Shown: positions 1 to 8,400, numbered from the stretch's first letter. The stretch is DNA of 64,000 nucleotides from Lutibaculum sp963816555 (GCA_963816555.1 CAWFLD010000012.1:48884-112883); one strand, 5' to 3'. Notes: generated by a model not told the origin, from the sequence alone. Translations and numbers: made by a program.

Positions 1-72
1 GGTCAACGCCCTGGCGTAGCGCCGGAGATAGGGAATGAGGGCACCGACCTGCTGTGCCATGGACTGCGACAT
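1..72 (-). CDS. phyR: General stress response regulator PhyR (5' end only)
   Basis: The gene starts at 72 on the minus strand and runs off the left edge, so only 24 codons are visible. They contain VGALIPYLRRYARALT, which matches the start of the sigma-like domain of PhyR. In alphaproteobacteria PhyR is a response regulator with an N-terminal sigma-factor mimic and a C-terminal receiver; when phosphorylated it binds the anti-sigma factor NepR and frees EcfG. The divergent nepR-ecfG pair next to it is the standard arrangement and supports the call. The intergenic EcfG promoter at 163-189 also reads toward this gene. Receiver residues lie outside the window and cannot be checked. Confidence 0.85.
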   Translation of the reverse strand, partial: MSQSMAQQVGALIPYLRRYARALT

Positions 73-162
73 TATTGACCCCTTACAAAGCGGACGGATT
101 TGGCCACGCCACGACGGCCGCTTCGCGCCTCGCGCCGCGGCTCTTCATTGACGAGTTAACGC

Positions 163-189
163 GGAACGTCCTGGCTGACAAATCGTTCC
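163..189. promoter_or_regulatory. Palindromic divergent EcfG promoter (phyR / nepR-ecfG)
   Basis: On the plus strand GGAAC (163-167) and CGTT (184-187) are separated by 16 bases, the EcfG consensus GGAAC-N16/17-CGTT. On the minus strand GGAAC (189-185) and CGTT (168-165) are also separated by 16 bases, because the element is an inverted repeat GGAACG...CGTTCC. The same 27 bp can therefore be read in both directions by the EcfG holoenzyme, toward phyR and toward nepR-ecfG. Confidence 0.8.
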
Positions 190-234
190 ATATGGACGGC
201 CCGCACAAACCCGGGCCACAACATACGAAGCGGC

Positions 235-260
235 GGAACCAACAGCTCGCTGGCGACGTT
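235..260 (+). promoter_or_regulatory. Second EcfG-type promoter upstream of nepR
   Basis: GGAAC (235-239) and CGTT (257-260) are 17 bases apart. The element points toward nepR, whose start is 55 bases downstream of the -10. Together with the palindromic site it gives the operon two tandem autoregulated EcfG promoters. Confidence 0.7.
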
Positions 261-314
261 TGCTCGCTAACGAACACAGTCCAGTCGCGACCGGCATCGT
301 AGCGTTTTGGGGGA

Positions 315-584
315 ATGACGATGACGCGATCACGCGAAACAGACCAACCAGCGAGTGAGGACATGTCGACGTCCTACGATGCCAGTTCGCCCCGGGAAGT
401 CCGCTCCCCGGCGCAAGGCGGCGGAAGCCGCGCACAGCTCGAGCCGCGCGTGCAGTCCGCGCTCGGACGCGAGCTGCGCGCGATCTATGACGACGTTGTG
501 AGCCAGCCAGTGCCGGATCGCTTCGTCGAACTGTTGAACCAGCTCGACGAGCGGGAATCCAGCGACAAGGGCGACAAGCGGTAA
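315..584 (+). CDS. nepR: Anti-sigma factor NepR
   Basis: An 89-residue protein whose C-terminal half carries the NepR signature LGRELRAIYDDVVSQPVPD followed by RFVELLNQLD. NepR sequesters the ECF sigma factor EcfG and releases it when phosphorylated PhyR binds. The N-terminal 40 residues are low-complexity and disordered-looking, as usual. The start at 315 has a GGGGGA tract just upstream; an internal ATG at 363 is an alternative that would remove 16 poorly conserved residues. It is followed after 46 bases by ecfG in the same direction, so the two are probably co-transcribed from the EcfG promoters at 163-189 and 235-260. Confidence 0.9.
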   Translation: MTMTRSRETDQPASEDMSTSYDASSPREVRSPAQGGGSRAQLEPRVQSALGRELRAIYDDVVSQPVPDRFVELLNQLDERESSDKGDKR

Positions 585-630
585 GTTCCGCCTCGCCCCG
601 CCCTATCCGACCAACGCTCGGGATACGCAC

Positions 631-1188
631 ATGGCCATATCGGCGGAACTTCGCCAACAACTGCTGGATCTGATACCGAGCCTGCGCGGCTTTGCCGTGT
701 CGCTTGCCGGCGACACCGAGCGCGGCGACGATCTCGTCCAGGAGACCCTCGTGAAGGCATGGGCCAATTTCGGCTCGTTCACCGAAGGGACGAACCTGCG
801 CGCCTGGCTCTTCACCATCCTGCGCAACGAATTCTACTCGCAGATGCGCAAGCGCGGCCGCGAGGTCGAGGATGTCGACGGCATCCATGCGGCGCGGCTG
901 GCGGTGGCGCCGTCGCAGCAGTCGCAGGTCGATCTGTCGCACCTGCGCAAGGCGCTCAACGAGATCCCCGCCGACCAGCGCGAGGCGCTCGTCCTCGTCG
1001 CCGCCTCCGGGTTCTCCTACGAGGAGGCGGCCGAGATCTGCGGCTGCGCGGTCGGCACGATCAAGAGCCGCGTCAACCGCGCCCGCACGCGGCTGAGCCA
1101 GATCATGCAGGTCGAGGAAGAGGGCCAGTCCTTCGGGCCCGACGAGGTCAGCGAGGCCGTCGTCGGCGCGAACGCGGCGACCCGCTGA
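631..1188 (+). CDS. ecfG: ECF sigma factor EcfG (general stress response)
   Basis: A 185-residue sigma-70 family protein. Region 2 spans about residues 8-80 (DLVQETLVKAWANFGSF, then NLRAWLFTILRNEFYS) and region 4 about 105-160 (LNEIPADQREALVLVAASG, then GCAVGTIKSRVNRARTRL). It lacks regions 1 and 3, as ECF factors do. Its position after nepR and opposite phyR identifies it as EcfG (sigma-EcfG/RpoE2), which directs RNA polymerase to GGAAC-N16/17-CGTT promoters. Three such promoters occur within 1.6 kb here. Transcription probably ends at the hairpin at 1252-1281. Confidence 0.92.
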   Translation: MAISAELRQQLLDLIPSLRGFAVSLAGDTERGDDLVQETLVKAWANFGSFTEGTNLRAWLFTILRNEFYSQMRKRGREVEDVDGIHAARLAVAPSQQSQVDLSHLRKALNEIPADQREALVLVAASGFSYEEAAEICGCAVGTIKSRVNRARTRLSQIMQVEEEGQSFGPDEVSEAVVGANAATR

Positions 1189-1251
1189 GGCGGGGAGCCG
1201 GACCGGCTCCTCGAGCTCCTCGAGCGCTCACGACGTTCCGCACGAGAGTTG

Positions 1252-1281
1252 AAAGGCACGGCCGCCCGCCGTGCCTTTTTT
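1252..1281 (+). terminator. Intrinsic terminator of nepR-ecfG
   Basis: A GGCACGGC (1255-1262) / GCCGTGCC (1268-1275) stem with a 5-base loop, extended by AAA/TTT pairing, followed by a T run. It lies 63 bases after the ecfG stop codon. Confidence 0.8.
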
Positions 1282-1284
1282 GTT

Positions 1285-1537
1285 GCGCGTCCGCGCTCCC
1301 CCGCGCGGACGCGCCACGTGCCGTGGCGTGACGCAGGTTGAGCGGACGCGAAGGAAAGTGTGGAGGATCGGGGTGCGGGCACCGGGCCCTGCGAGCGTCT
1401 CCACAAATGAAGCGGCCCGCAGCCGGGGGGAAGCTGCGGGCCGTAGAAACGGACGGTGGGGGCCGTCCGCAGTGTGGAGGGGCACCTAAATAACCGCGGA
1501 AGGCGCGCCCGGTTCCGGGGGGCTGCAATTTTTTTTC
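1285..1537 (+). other. Palindrome-rich intergenic region, candidate structured RNA
   Basis: No convincing protein gene lies between ecfG and the DUF3309 gene. The stretch holds consecutive hairpins: 1285-1295/1304-1314 (11 bp), 1314-1318/1322-1326, an outer stem TGTGGAG 1359-1365 with CTCCACA 1399-1405, CGGCCCGCAGC 1413-1423 with its complement 1433-1443, and CGGACGG 1450-1456 with CCGTCCG 1463-1469. A T8 run occurs near 1530. It may be a small RNA, or simply stacked hairpins around a terminator. No known RNA family was recognised. Confidence 0.3.
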
Positions 1538-1553
1538 GCACCTCCGAAACGCA

Positions 1554-1579
1554 GGAACTTCTTCCTCTTCAGCCTCGTT
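1554..1579 (+). promoter_or_regulatory. EcfG promoter of the DUF3309 gene
   Basis: GGAAC (1554-1558) and CGTT (1576-1579) with a 17-base spacer, 49 bases upstream of the start codon at 1629. It is a full consensus match and makes the small membrane protein a predicted member of the general stress regulon. Confidence 0.75.
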
Positions 1580-1628
1580 CCGTCGGCGCCTTCGGCCGAT
1601 CCAGAACAACAAGGCATGGAGCCCCAGA

Positions 1629-1781
1629 ATGCTCGAGACCATCCTGATCATCGTTCTCATCCTGATCCTGCTCGGCGCCCTTCCGACGTGGCCCTACAGC
1701 CGCGGCTGGGGCTACGTGCCGAGCGGCATCACGACGATCCTGCTGATCATCCTGATCATCTACCTGCTGCAGGCCGCCTGA
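1629..1781 (+). CDS. DUF3309 family small membrane protein
   Basis: A 50-residue hydrophobic protein. It begins MLETILIIVLILILLGALPT, has a central tryptophan/glycine segment WPYSRGWGYVPSG, and ends in a second hydrophobic stretch (TTILLIILIIYLLQAA). This two-helix pattern with the conserved LPTWPYSRGWGYGPSG-like centre is DUF3309, common in alphaproteobacteria and of unknown function. A consensus EcfG promoter sits directly upstream, so it is probably induced by general stress. The rho-independent terminator at 1252-1281 separates it from ecfG, so it is its own transcription unit. It probably resides in the inner membrane. Confidence 0.8.
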   Translation: MLETILIIVLILILLGALPTWPYSRGWGYVPSGITTILLIILIIYLLQAA

Positions 1782-1836
1782 CGGCCGCGCACGCGATGCG
1801 GGCGGCCGCGGCGCGGCCGCCCATGAGGTCCACGTC

Positions 1837-3519
1837 CTAGCCGCGCCGCCTCGCCTCGGCGGCGGCGCGGATCTCCCCGAGGGTCGCCTTCGGGGTGATC
1901 GCCTCGGGATCGAGGCGCACGTGGACGATCGACGGCCGGCCGCTCTCCCGCGCCGCCGCGAAGGCGCCGGCGAACTCCTCCGTCCGCTCCACGGTGAACC
2001 CCTCCCCGCCATAGGCCCGGGCCAGGGCCGCGAAGTCCGGGTTCTCGAGGTCGGTGCCGCTGACGCGGCCGGGATACTCCCGCTCCTGATGCATGCGGAT
2101 GGTGCCGTAGATGCCGTTGTCGACGACCACGACGACGACCGGCAGCCGGTATTTCACCGCCGTCGCGAACTCCTGGCCGTTCATCAGGAAGCAGCCGTCG
2201 CCGGCGAAGGCGACCACGGGCCGCGAGGGATCGAGGCGCGCCGCCGCGACCGCCGCCGGCGTGCCGTAGCCCATCGAGCCGGAGGTCGGCGCGAGCTGCG
2301 TGCCGAAGCCGCGGAAGCGGTGGAAGCGGTGGATCCAGGTCGCGTAGTTGCCGGCGCCGTTGCAGATCACGGCGTCGGGCGGCAGCGCCTCGCGCAGATG
2401 GCGCATGATCTCGACCATCTGCACCTCGCCGGGCCCGGGCGGGACCGTCTCGCTCCATTCGAGATATTCGGCATGCGCCTCGGCGACGCGCCGCGCCCGG
2501 CCGTCGGAGGGCTCGAAGTCGAACGCCACCGCCTCGTCCGCGAACGAGGCCGGATCGGCCTGGATCGGCAGCGTCGCCGCGTAGACCCGGTTCAGCTCCT
2601 CGGCGCTCGGATGGACGTGGACCAGCGTCTGCCGCGGCGTCGGCACGTCGATCAGCGTGTAGGCGGACGACGGCATCTCGCTCATCCGGCCGCCGACGAG
2701 GAGCAGGAGGTCGGCCTCCCGCACCCGCTCGGCGAGCTTCGGGTTCGGCCCGATGCCGACGTCGCCCGCGTAGTTGTCGTGCAGGTGGTCGAACAGCATC
2801 TGGCGCCGGAACGAGGCGCCGACCGGCAGGCCGGCGCTTTCGGCGAAGCGCTGGATGTCGGCGACGGCTTCCGGCGTCCAGCGGCTGCCGCCGAGGATCA
2901 TGAAGGGGCGCTCCGCCCCCTCGATCATCTCGGCCAGGCGCCACATCTCCTCCGACCCCGGCCGGATCGCCGGCACGGCGGCGCGCGGCGCGGCGGCGGC
3001 CTCGGCGACCTCCGTCAGGATGTCCTCCGGCAGCGCCAGCACGACCGGCCCGGGCCGCCCGGACATCGCGGTCGAGAAGGCGCGGTGGACGAACTCCGGG
3101 ATGCGCGCGGGGTCGTCGATCTCCGCCACCCATTTCGCCATGTCGCCGTAGAAGCGCTTGTAGTCGACCTCCTGGAAGGCCTCGCGCTCCTTCATGCCGC
3201 GCTCGACCTGGCCGATGAACAGGACGAGGGGCGTGGAATCCTGCGCGGCGATGTGGATGCCGGCCGACGCGTTCGTCGCGCCGGGGCCGCGCGTGACGAA
3301 GCAGACGCCCGGCCGCCCGGTGAGCTTGCCGTAGGCGTCCGCCATCATCGCCGCGCCGCCCTCCTGGCGGCACACCGTGACCTCGATGGGCGAATCGACG
3401 AGCGCGTCGAGGACCGCGAGATAGCTCTCGCCCGGGACGCAGAAGAGGTGATCGACGCCCTGCGTCTCGAGCGCCTGGACGAGGATGCGGCCGCCGGGAA
3501 GCGCGCTGTTCGATATCAT
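1837..3519 (-). CDS. Thiamine pyrophosphate-dependent enzyme, acetolactate synthase-like
   Basis: A 560-residue protein of the acetohydroxyacid synthase/benzoylformate decarboxylase superfamily. The N-terminal PYR domain has the catalytic glutamate in VPGESY (Glu31) and the segment FVTRGPGATNASAGIH. A central domain follows, and the C-terminal PP domain has the ThDP/Mg motif FAGDGCFLMNGQEF with the downstream Asn in VVVDNGIYGT. Length is normal for the family. Substrate cannot be assigned: no regulatory ilvN subunit is adjacent, so it is more likely a catabolic or specialised ThDP lyase than the biosynthetic IlvB. It stands alone between DUF3309 and DUF6455 genes. Confidence 0.8.
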   Translation of the reverse strand: MISNSALPGGRILVQALETQGVDHLFCVPGESYLAVLDALVDSPIEVTVCRQEGGAAMMADAYGKLTGRPGVCFVTRGPGATNASAGIHIAAQDSTPLVLFIGQVERGMKEREAFQEVDYKRFYGDMAKWVAEIDDPARIPEFVHRAFSTAMSGRPGPVVLALPEDILTEVAEAAAAPRAAVPAIRPGSEEMWRLAEMIEGAERPFMILGGSRWTPEAVADIQRFAESAGLPVGASFRRQMLFDHLHDNYAGDVGIGPNPKLAERVREADLLLLVGGRMSEMPSSAYTLIDVPTPRQTLVHVHPSAEELNRVYAATLPIQADPASFADEAVAFDFEPSDGRARRVAEAHAEYLEWSETVPPGPGEVQMVEIMRHLREALPPDAVICNGAGNYATWIHRFHRFRGFGTQLAPTSGSMGYGTPAAVAAARLDPSRPVVAFAGDGCFLMNGQEFATAVKYRLPVVVVVVDNGIYGTIRMHQEREYPGRVSGTDLENPDFAALARAYGGEGFTVERTEEFAGAFAAARESGRPSIVHVRLDPEAITPKATLGEIRAAAEARRRG

Positions 3520-3655
3520 GTCGTGTGCCGTGGGATCGTGTGCTCGGGGAGGGTCGCACGAACCATATCGTCGCCGCTCCCGGAGAGGAAGCGGCGGACG
3601 TGGCCAGGCTTCGGTCAGCGGCGCCCGCGGCCCGGCCGTCGGGCCCGCTTCGCGA

Positions 3656-4075
3656 TCAGACGGTCGGGCCCGGCAGGAGGTCGAACGTCCCGGCGTTCGG
3701 GCAGTACGACCGGTGATCCTCGGCGGCCACCCCGTCCTCGAGCGAGCGGCGGCAGTGCCGGCGGCTGCCGCACGACATGCAGACGCGCTCGATCTCGCGC
3801 ATCATGGCCGGCTCCGCCGCCTGGAGGGCCTCCGGCTCGAGCCCGACGGCGGTCATCATCCGCGCCGCGAGGTCGTCGGCCGCATAGGGCGCCTCGAGCC
3901 AGCCCTCGAGATCGGCCTGCGACAGGCAGCTGTCCCTGAGCATGCGGGCCGTCTCGTCGGGGCCCATCCGCGACAGCTGCCCCCGCAGCGCCATGCGCTC
4001 GGTCCAGCCGCGCAAGGCCGCGGTGGCCGTCTCCACGAGCCTGCCCGGGCCCGTTCGGTCGCCGTGCATCGTCAT
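3656..4075 (-). CDS. DUF6455 family cysteine-motif protein
   Basis: A 139-residue soluble protein. The N-terminal half is helical (LRGQLSRMGPDETARMLRDS). The C-terminal part carries a cysteine cluster, CMSCGSRRHCRRSLEDG followed by YCPNAGTF, which looks like a metal or Fe-S binding knuckle and is the hallmark of DUF6455. The start at 4075 is preceded by GGAGG at 5 bases; an internal ATG lies two codons later. The function of the family is unknown to me. It runs in the same direction as the flanking ThDP enzyme and FAD oxidoreductase, but with gaps of over 100 bases, so co-transcription is uncertain. Confidence 0.7.
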   Translation of the reverse strand: MTMHGDRTGPGRLVETATAALRGWTERMALRGQLSRMGPDETARMLRDSCLSQADLEGWLEAPYAADDLAARMMTAVGLEPEALQAAEPAMMREIERVCMSCGSRRHCRRSLEDGVAAEDHRSYCPNAGTFDLLPGPTV

Positions 4076-4182
4076 CGTCACCTCCACGCCGGTTGACGAC
4101 GCCAGTGTGCGCCCGCCCGCCGCGCCGGACATTGAGCCAGCGCAAACATGCCGATGGACGGGCCGATGCCGCGCGGGAGGCC

Positions 4183-5376
4183 TCAGACGACGTTCTTCTC
4201 GACGAGCGGCCGGTTTCCGGCGATGCGCTCGAAGGCGAGCGGGCTCAGGTCGAGGCTCGTGAAGCGCCCCTCGACGATCAGCTCGGCGAGGCCCCGCCCC
4301 ACCGCCGGCGACTGCTGCAGCCCATGGCCGGAGAAGCCCGCCGCGACATAGCCGTTGGCGAGCTCCGGCAGCCGGCCGACGATCGCGTTGTGGTCGAAGA
4401 GGTTCATGTCGTAGTGGCCGGCCCAGGCGCGGCCCGGCCGGATCGCCTCGAAGGCCGGCACCCTGGCGGCGAGCGTCGGCCACAGGAACTCGTCGAAGAA
4501 GGAATGATCGACGTCGAAGTCGCCGCCGGCCTCCGGGTCGTCCTCCTCGGCGGGCGCCGAGCCGCAGATGAACCCCCGGCCCTCGGGCCGCACATAGGCG
4601 CCGGATGGATCGATCATGAGCGGGCAGTTCTCGACCGGGTCGCGACAGTCGAAATAGAAGACCATGCGCTTTCGCGCCTCGATGGGCAGCTCGGCGCCCA
4701 TCTCCCGGCCGAGCGCGCGGGCGCCCGACGCACCGGCGGCGTTGACGAAGGCGCCGCAGGAGACGGACGTGCCGTCGGAGAGGCGGCAGGCGGTGATCCG
4801 CCCGCCCTGCCGCTCGAGGCCCGTGACGGCCGCGGCGCGGTACTCGACGCCGAGGGCGCGCGCCTTGCGGCGGAAGGCCTGCATCAGCCCGTAGCCGTCG
4901 AACCAGCCCTCGCCCGTGCGCCCCCACGTGCCGGCCGCGACGTCGTCGACGTTCAGCCAGGGGAAGCGCGCCTTCAGCTCCCCGGGCGTCTCGAGCAGGA
5001 TGTCGGCGCCGCGCGCGGTCTGCAGGCGGTGGTTCTCCCGCAGCTGCGCCTCGCCCGGCGGCGTCGCGAGGAACAGGTAGCCGCCTTCCTTCAGCCCGAT
5101 CTCCGGCCGCTCGCCGTCGACCGCCAGCACCTCGCCGATGTCGCGCAGGAAGGCGATGCCGAAGAGCGAGATGTCGATGTTGATGGCGGTGGAATATTGC
5201 TGGCGGATCGAGCTCGCCGACAGGGCGGAGGCGGCGAAGCGGTAGGACGGATCCGGCTCGCAGACGAGGATCCGGCCGGAGAAGCCTGGATGGCGGGCCA
5301 GGAAATAGGCCGCCGCGCTGCCGATCGCGGCACCCCCGGCGATCACCACGTCGAAACTCCCCTCGCCACCGCTCAT
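4183..5376 (-). CDS. FAD-dependent oxidoreductase, DAO family
   Basis: A 397-residue flavoenzyme. The N-terminal Rossmann motif is FDVVIAGGAAIGSAAAYFLA (ADP-binding of FAD). The C-terminal region has GRAWAGHYDMNLFDHNAIVG and AAGFSGHGLQQSPAVGRGLA, typical of D-amino acid oxidase/sarcosine-oxidase-like (FOXRED1-like) proteins that oxidise secondary or N-methylated amines or amino acids. The start at 5376 gives a normal family length. Sarcosine or dimethylglycine oxidation would be interesting given the glycine methylation genes at 28-30 kb, but nothing in the sequence fixes the substrate. It diverges from the adenine deaminase gene. Confidence 0.75.
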   Translation of the reverse strand: MSGGEGSFDVVIAGGAAIGSAAAYFLARHPGFSGRILVCEPDPSYRFAASALSASSIRQQYSTAINIDISLFGIAFLRDIGEVLAVDGERPEIGLKEGGYLFLATPPGEAQLRENHRLQTARGADILLETPGELKARFPWLNVDDVAAGTWGRTGEGWFDGYGLMQAFRRKARALGVEYRAAAVTGLERQGGRITACRLSDGTSVSCGAFVNAAGASGARALGREMGAELPIEARKRMVFYFDCRDPVENCPLMIDPSGAYVRPEGRGFICGSAPAEEDDPEAGGDFDVDHSFFDEFLWPTLAARVPAFEAIRPGRAWAGHYDMNLFDHNAIVGRLPELANGYVAAGFSGHGLQQSPAVGRGLAELIVEGRFTSLDLSPLAFERIAGNRPLVEKNVV

Positions 5377-5554
5377 TCGCGCCCTCCGCCTGCGGGATGA
5401 AGCCCGACCGATAGCGAAAACGCGCGGCCGACGCGAGGGGGCCCTTGCGCGCATTCCCGCGCAAGCGGCTGTGGACCGCCTCGGGGTCTCCGCCGTTTCT
5501 CCGCCGGGAGCGATCGTCTAGGATCCCGCGCGAACACCAAGGAGGCTGCCCCGC

Positions 5555-7273
5555 ATGTCGCACAAAGAGTTCCTCGACCGCGCGATCGCCGCCGGGCGCG
5601 GCGAGACGAAGGCCGACCTCGTCGTCAAGAACGTCGACCTGCTCGACGTGATCACCGGCAGCCTGACCCGCACCGACGTCGCCGTCGTCGGCGACCGCAT
5701 CGTCGGCACGCACCACGAATATGACGGCGAGCGCGAGATCGACGGCTCGGGCCTCGCCTGCGCGCCGGGCTTCATCGACACGCATCTCCACATCGAATCC
5801 TCCTGCGTCACCCCGCTCGAGTTCGACCGCTGCGTGCTGCCGCGCGGCATCACCACGGCGATCTGCGATCCCCACGAGATCGCCAACGTGCTGGGCCTCG
5901 AGGGCATCCGCTATTTCCTCGACTGCGCCGGCGCGATGGCGATGGACCTGCACGTCAACCTGTCCTCCTGCGTGCCGGCGACCGATTTCGAGACGTCGGG
6001 CGCAGCGCTCGAGGCCGCCGACCTCGCGCCCTTCATGGACCATCCCAAGGTCCTGGGGCTCGCCGAGTTCATGAACTTCCCCGGCGTCCTCCACCGCAGC
6101 CCCGGCGTGATGGACAAGCTCGACGCCTTCTTCGGCCGCCACATCGACGGGCACTGCCCGCTGCTGTCGGGCCGCGACCTGTGCGGCTACGTCGCCGCCG
6201 GCATCCGGACCGAGCACGAGGCGACGACGGCCGCGGAGGCACGCGAGAAGCTCGCGAAGGGCCTGCGCGTGCTGATCCGCGAGGGCTCGGTCTCGAAGGA
6301 CCTGCATGCGCTCGCCGAGATCCTCGACGAGAACACGTCGAGCTTCCTCGCGCTGTGCACCGACGACAGGAACCCGCTCGACATCGACGAGGAGGGCCAT
6401 CTCGACCACATGATCCGGACGCTGATCGCGCTCGGCCGGCCGCGCCACCACGTCTACCGCGCGGCGAGCTGGTCGGGCGCGCAGGCCTTCGGGCTGAGGG
6501 ACCGCGGCCTCGTCGCGCCGGGCCAGCGGGCGGACATCGTGCTGCTCGACGATCTCGACACCTGCAGCGTCCGCCAGGTGATCGCCGGCGGCCGCGTGGT
6601 CGACGACGCGCTGTTCGAAGGCCGGCGGACGGTCGAGCCGGTCGGCCTCGACTCGATGAAGGCGAGGCCCGTCACCGCCGGGAGCTTCAGGGTCGAGGCG
6701 TTCCCCGGCGAGACGCCGGTCATCGGCGTGGTGCCCGGCCGGATCATCACCGAGCACCTCCACATGGCGCTGCCGGAGGAGGACGGCGCGGCGAAGATCG
6801 ATCTCGGGCAGGACGCGGTGAAGGTGGCGGTCGTCGAGCGGCACGGCCGCTCCGGCTCGATCGGCGTCGGCTTCGTCCACAATTTCGGCCTGAAGCGCGG
6901 CGCGATCGCCTCCTCGGTCGGGCACGACAGCCACAACGTCACGGTGGTGGGCGCCGACGACGCCGACATGGCGCTCGCCGTGAACCGGCTCGGCGAGATC
7001 GGCGGCGGCTTCGTCGTCGTCGACGGCGGAAAGGTCGTCGGCGAGATCGCCCTGCCCGTCGCCGGCCTGATGAGCCTCGAGCCGTTCGAGACGGTGCGCG
7101 ACACGCTGATCCCGCTGCGCAAGGCCGCCAAGGACCTCGGCTGCACCCTGCCCGAGCCGTTCCTGCAGGTCGCGTTCCTGCCCCTGCCGGTGATCCCGCA
7201 CCTCAAGATCACGGACCAGGGCCTGTTCGACGTCGACGCCTTCGGGTTCGTCGAGCGGGAGGCGGCGGAGTAG
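5555..7273 (+). CDS. ade: Adenine deaminase
   Basis: A 572-residue amidohydrolase that converts adenine to hypoxanthine and ammonia in purine salvage. Metal-binding motif FIDTHLHIESS occurs near residue 75, followed by DPHEIANVLG, HIDGHCPLLSG, an acidic CTDDRNPLDI segment, and the family-specific C-terminal domain with GFVHNFGLKRGAIASSVGHD. Length and domain order match Ade rather than adenosine deaminase. The start has AAGGAGG about 10 bases upstream. It is monocistronic or followed by the EamA gene after 129 bases. Confidence 0.92.
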   Translation: MSHKEFLDRAIAAGRGETKADLVVKNVDLLDVITGSLTRTDVAVVGDRIVGTHHEYDGEREIDGSGLACAPGFIDTHLHIESSCVTPLEFDRCVLPRGITTAICDPHEIANVLGLEGIRYFLDCAGAMAMDLHVNLSSCVPATDFETSGAALEAADLAPFMDHPKVLGLAEFMNFPGVLHRSPGVMDKLDAFFGRHIDGHCPLLSGRDLCGYVAAGIRTEHEATTAAEAREKLAKGLRVLIREGSVSKDLHALAEILDENTSSFLALCTDDRNPLDIDEEGHLDHMIRTLIALGRPRHHVYRAASWSGAQAFGLRDRGLVAPGQRADIVLLDDLDTCSVRQVIAGGRVVDDALFEGRRTVEPVGLDSMKARPVTAGSFRVEAFPGETPVIGVVPGRIITEHLHMALPEEDGAAKIDLGQDAVKVAVVERHGRSGSIGVGFVHNFGLKRGAIASSVGHDSHNVTVVGADDADMALAVNRLGEIGGGFVVVDGGKVVGEIALPVAGLMSLEPFETVRDTLIPLRKAAKDLGCTLPEPFLQVAFLPLPVIPHLKITDQGLFDVDAFGFVEREAAE

Positions 7274-7402
7274 GCGGCACCGCCGCGGGCCCGGCTTGCG
7301 GGTTGCCCAGGCCGGCGCTCCCGGCGTAAGCACGCGCTCCGGCCTCCGCTCCGGCACGTCCCGTGCCGGGTGGCGCCTCCCCGTTCCTCCGGCACGGCCC
7401 CG

Positions 7403-8296
7403 ATGCAGACAGATCCGACCCGCCGGCTCGACACGCAGCGGACGGCGCGCTCCCGCGATGCCGCCCTCGCGGTGCTGGGCGTGCTCCTGCTCAGCTCGGA
7501 TTCGCTGTTCCTGCGCCTGATCTCCGCGGACACGCTGACCGTCTCGTTCTGGCGCGGCCTCCTCTCGGCCGTCGCCTATCTCGTCCTCTGCCTGGTCCTG
7601 CCGGGCCGGCGAAACGCGCGGCGACTGCTGAGGCCGAGCGGCCCGACGCTGCTGGCCGGGCTGATCTTCGCGGGGAGCTCGATCTTCTTCGTCGGCGCGA
7701 TCCAGCACGCGCCCGTCGCCAACGTCCTCCTGATCCTCGCCACCGCGCCCCTGACCACCGCGCTCATCTCGGGCCTGGCGCTGGGCGAGCGCGTCGGCCG
7801 GCCGACCTGGCTCGCCCTCGCCGGCGCGTTGCTCGGGGTCGGCGTGGTCGCGACGGGCGGGCTCGCCGGCGGCAGCATCGCCGGCCACGGCTTCGCGGTG
7901 GCGGTGACGGTCTGTCTCGGCACCTATTTCACGATCCTGCGGTCCGGCCGGGTCGACAGCGCCCTGCACGCGCTGGTCTTCTCCGGGCTCTTCTGCGCGG
8001 CCGCCTCCTTCGTTCTGTCCTCCAGCCTCGCCGTGCCGTCCGCCAGCGTGCCCTACCTCGTCGCCCTCTGCCTGGTGGTGGTGCCCGTCGCCTTCGCCCT
8101 GATCTCGATGGGGCCGCGGACGCTTCCCGCCTCCGAAGTCGCGCTCGTCATGCTGCTCGAGACGATATTCGGCCCCCTGTGGGTCTGGATCGGCGTGGGC
8201 GAGGTGCCCTCGACGAGCGCGTTCGCGGGCGGCGCGATCATCATCGCCTCGCTCGGCGGCCGGGCGCTGTGGACGAGGCGTCGCGCCGGCGCGTGA
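7403..8296 (+). CDS. EamA/DMT family transporter
   Basis: A 297-residue inner-membrane protein with about ten hydrophobic segments and two EamA repeats. The first begins LAVLGVLLLSSDSLFLRLIS and includes FWRGLLSAVAYLVLCLVLPG; the second includes VTVCLGTYFTILRSG and ends SEVALVMLLETIFGPLWVWI. Members export metabolites or amino acids; the substrate here is unknown. The ATG at 7403 was chosen because upstream residues are proline/serine-rich and non-membrane. It lies between adenine deaminase and an FNT channel on the same strand. Confidence 0.8.
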   Translation: MQTDPTRRLDTQRTARSRDAALAVLGVLLLSSDSLFLRLISADTLTVSFWRGLLSAVAYLVLCLVLPGRRNARRLLRPSGPTLLAGLIFAGSSIFFVGAIQHAPVANVLLILATAPLTTALISGLALGERVGRPTWLALAGALLGVGVVATGGLAGGSIAGHGFAVAVTVCLGTYFTILRSGRVDSALHALVFSGLFCAAASFVLSSSLAVPSASVPYLVALCLVVVPVAFALISMGPRTLPASEVALVMLLETIFGPLWVWIGVGEVPSTSAFAGGAIIIASLGGRALWTRRRAGA

Positions 8297-8400
8297 CGGG
8301 CGGCGGGACCCCGGCCTTGCGGAGCCGGGGCGGATGCGGAACATCTTGATCCCGGGCCGTCGGCGAAGACGGCGGCGGGGAGACGACGAGGGGGCGGGCA

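Noticed and set aside
1340..1470. RNase P RNA, SRP RNA or 6S RNA identity for the hairpin region
   Set aside because: Signature motifs of these RNAs were looked for and not found; only generic hairpins are visible.
1921..3939. 672-codon open frame on the plus strand
   Set aside because: It is antisense to the ThDP enzyme and rich in Arg, Gly and His as expected for a shadow frame in GC-rich DNA; no domain is readable.
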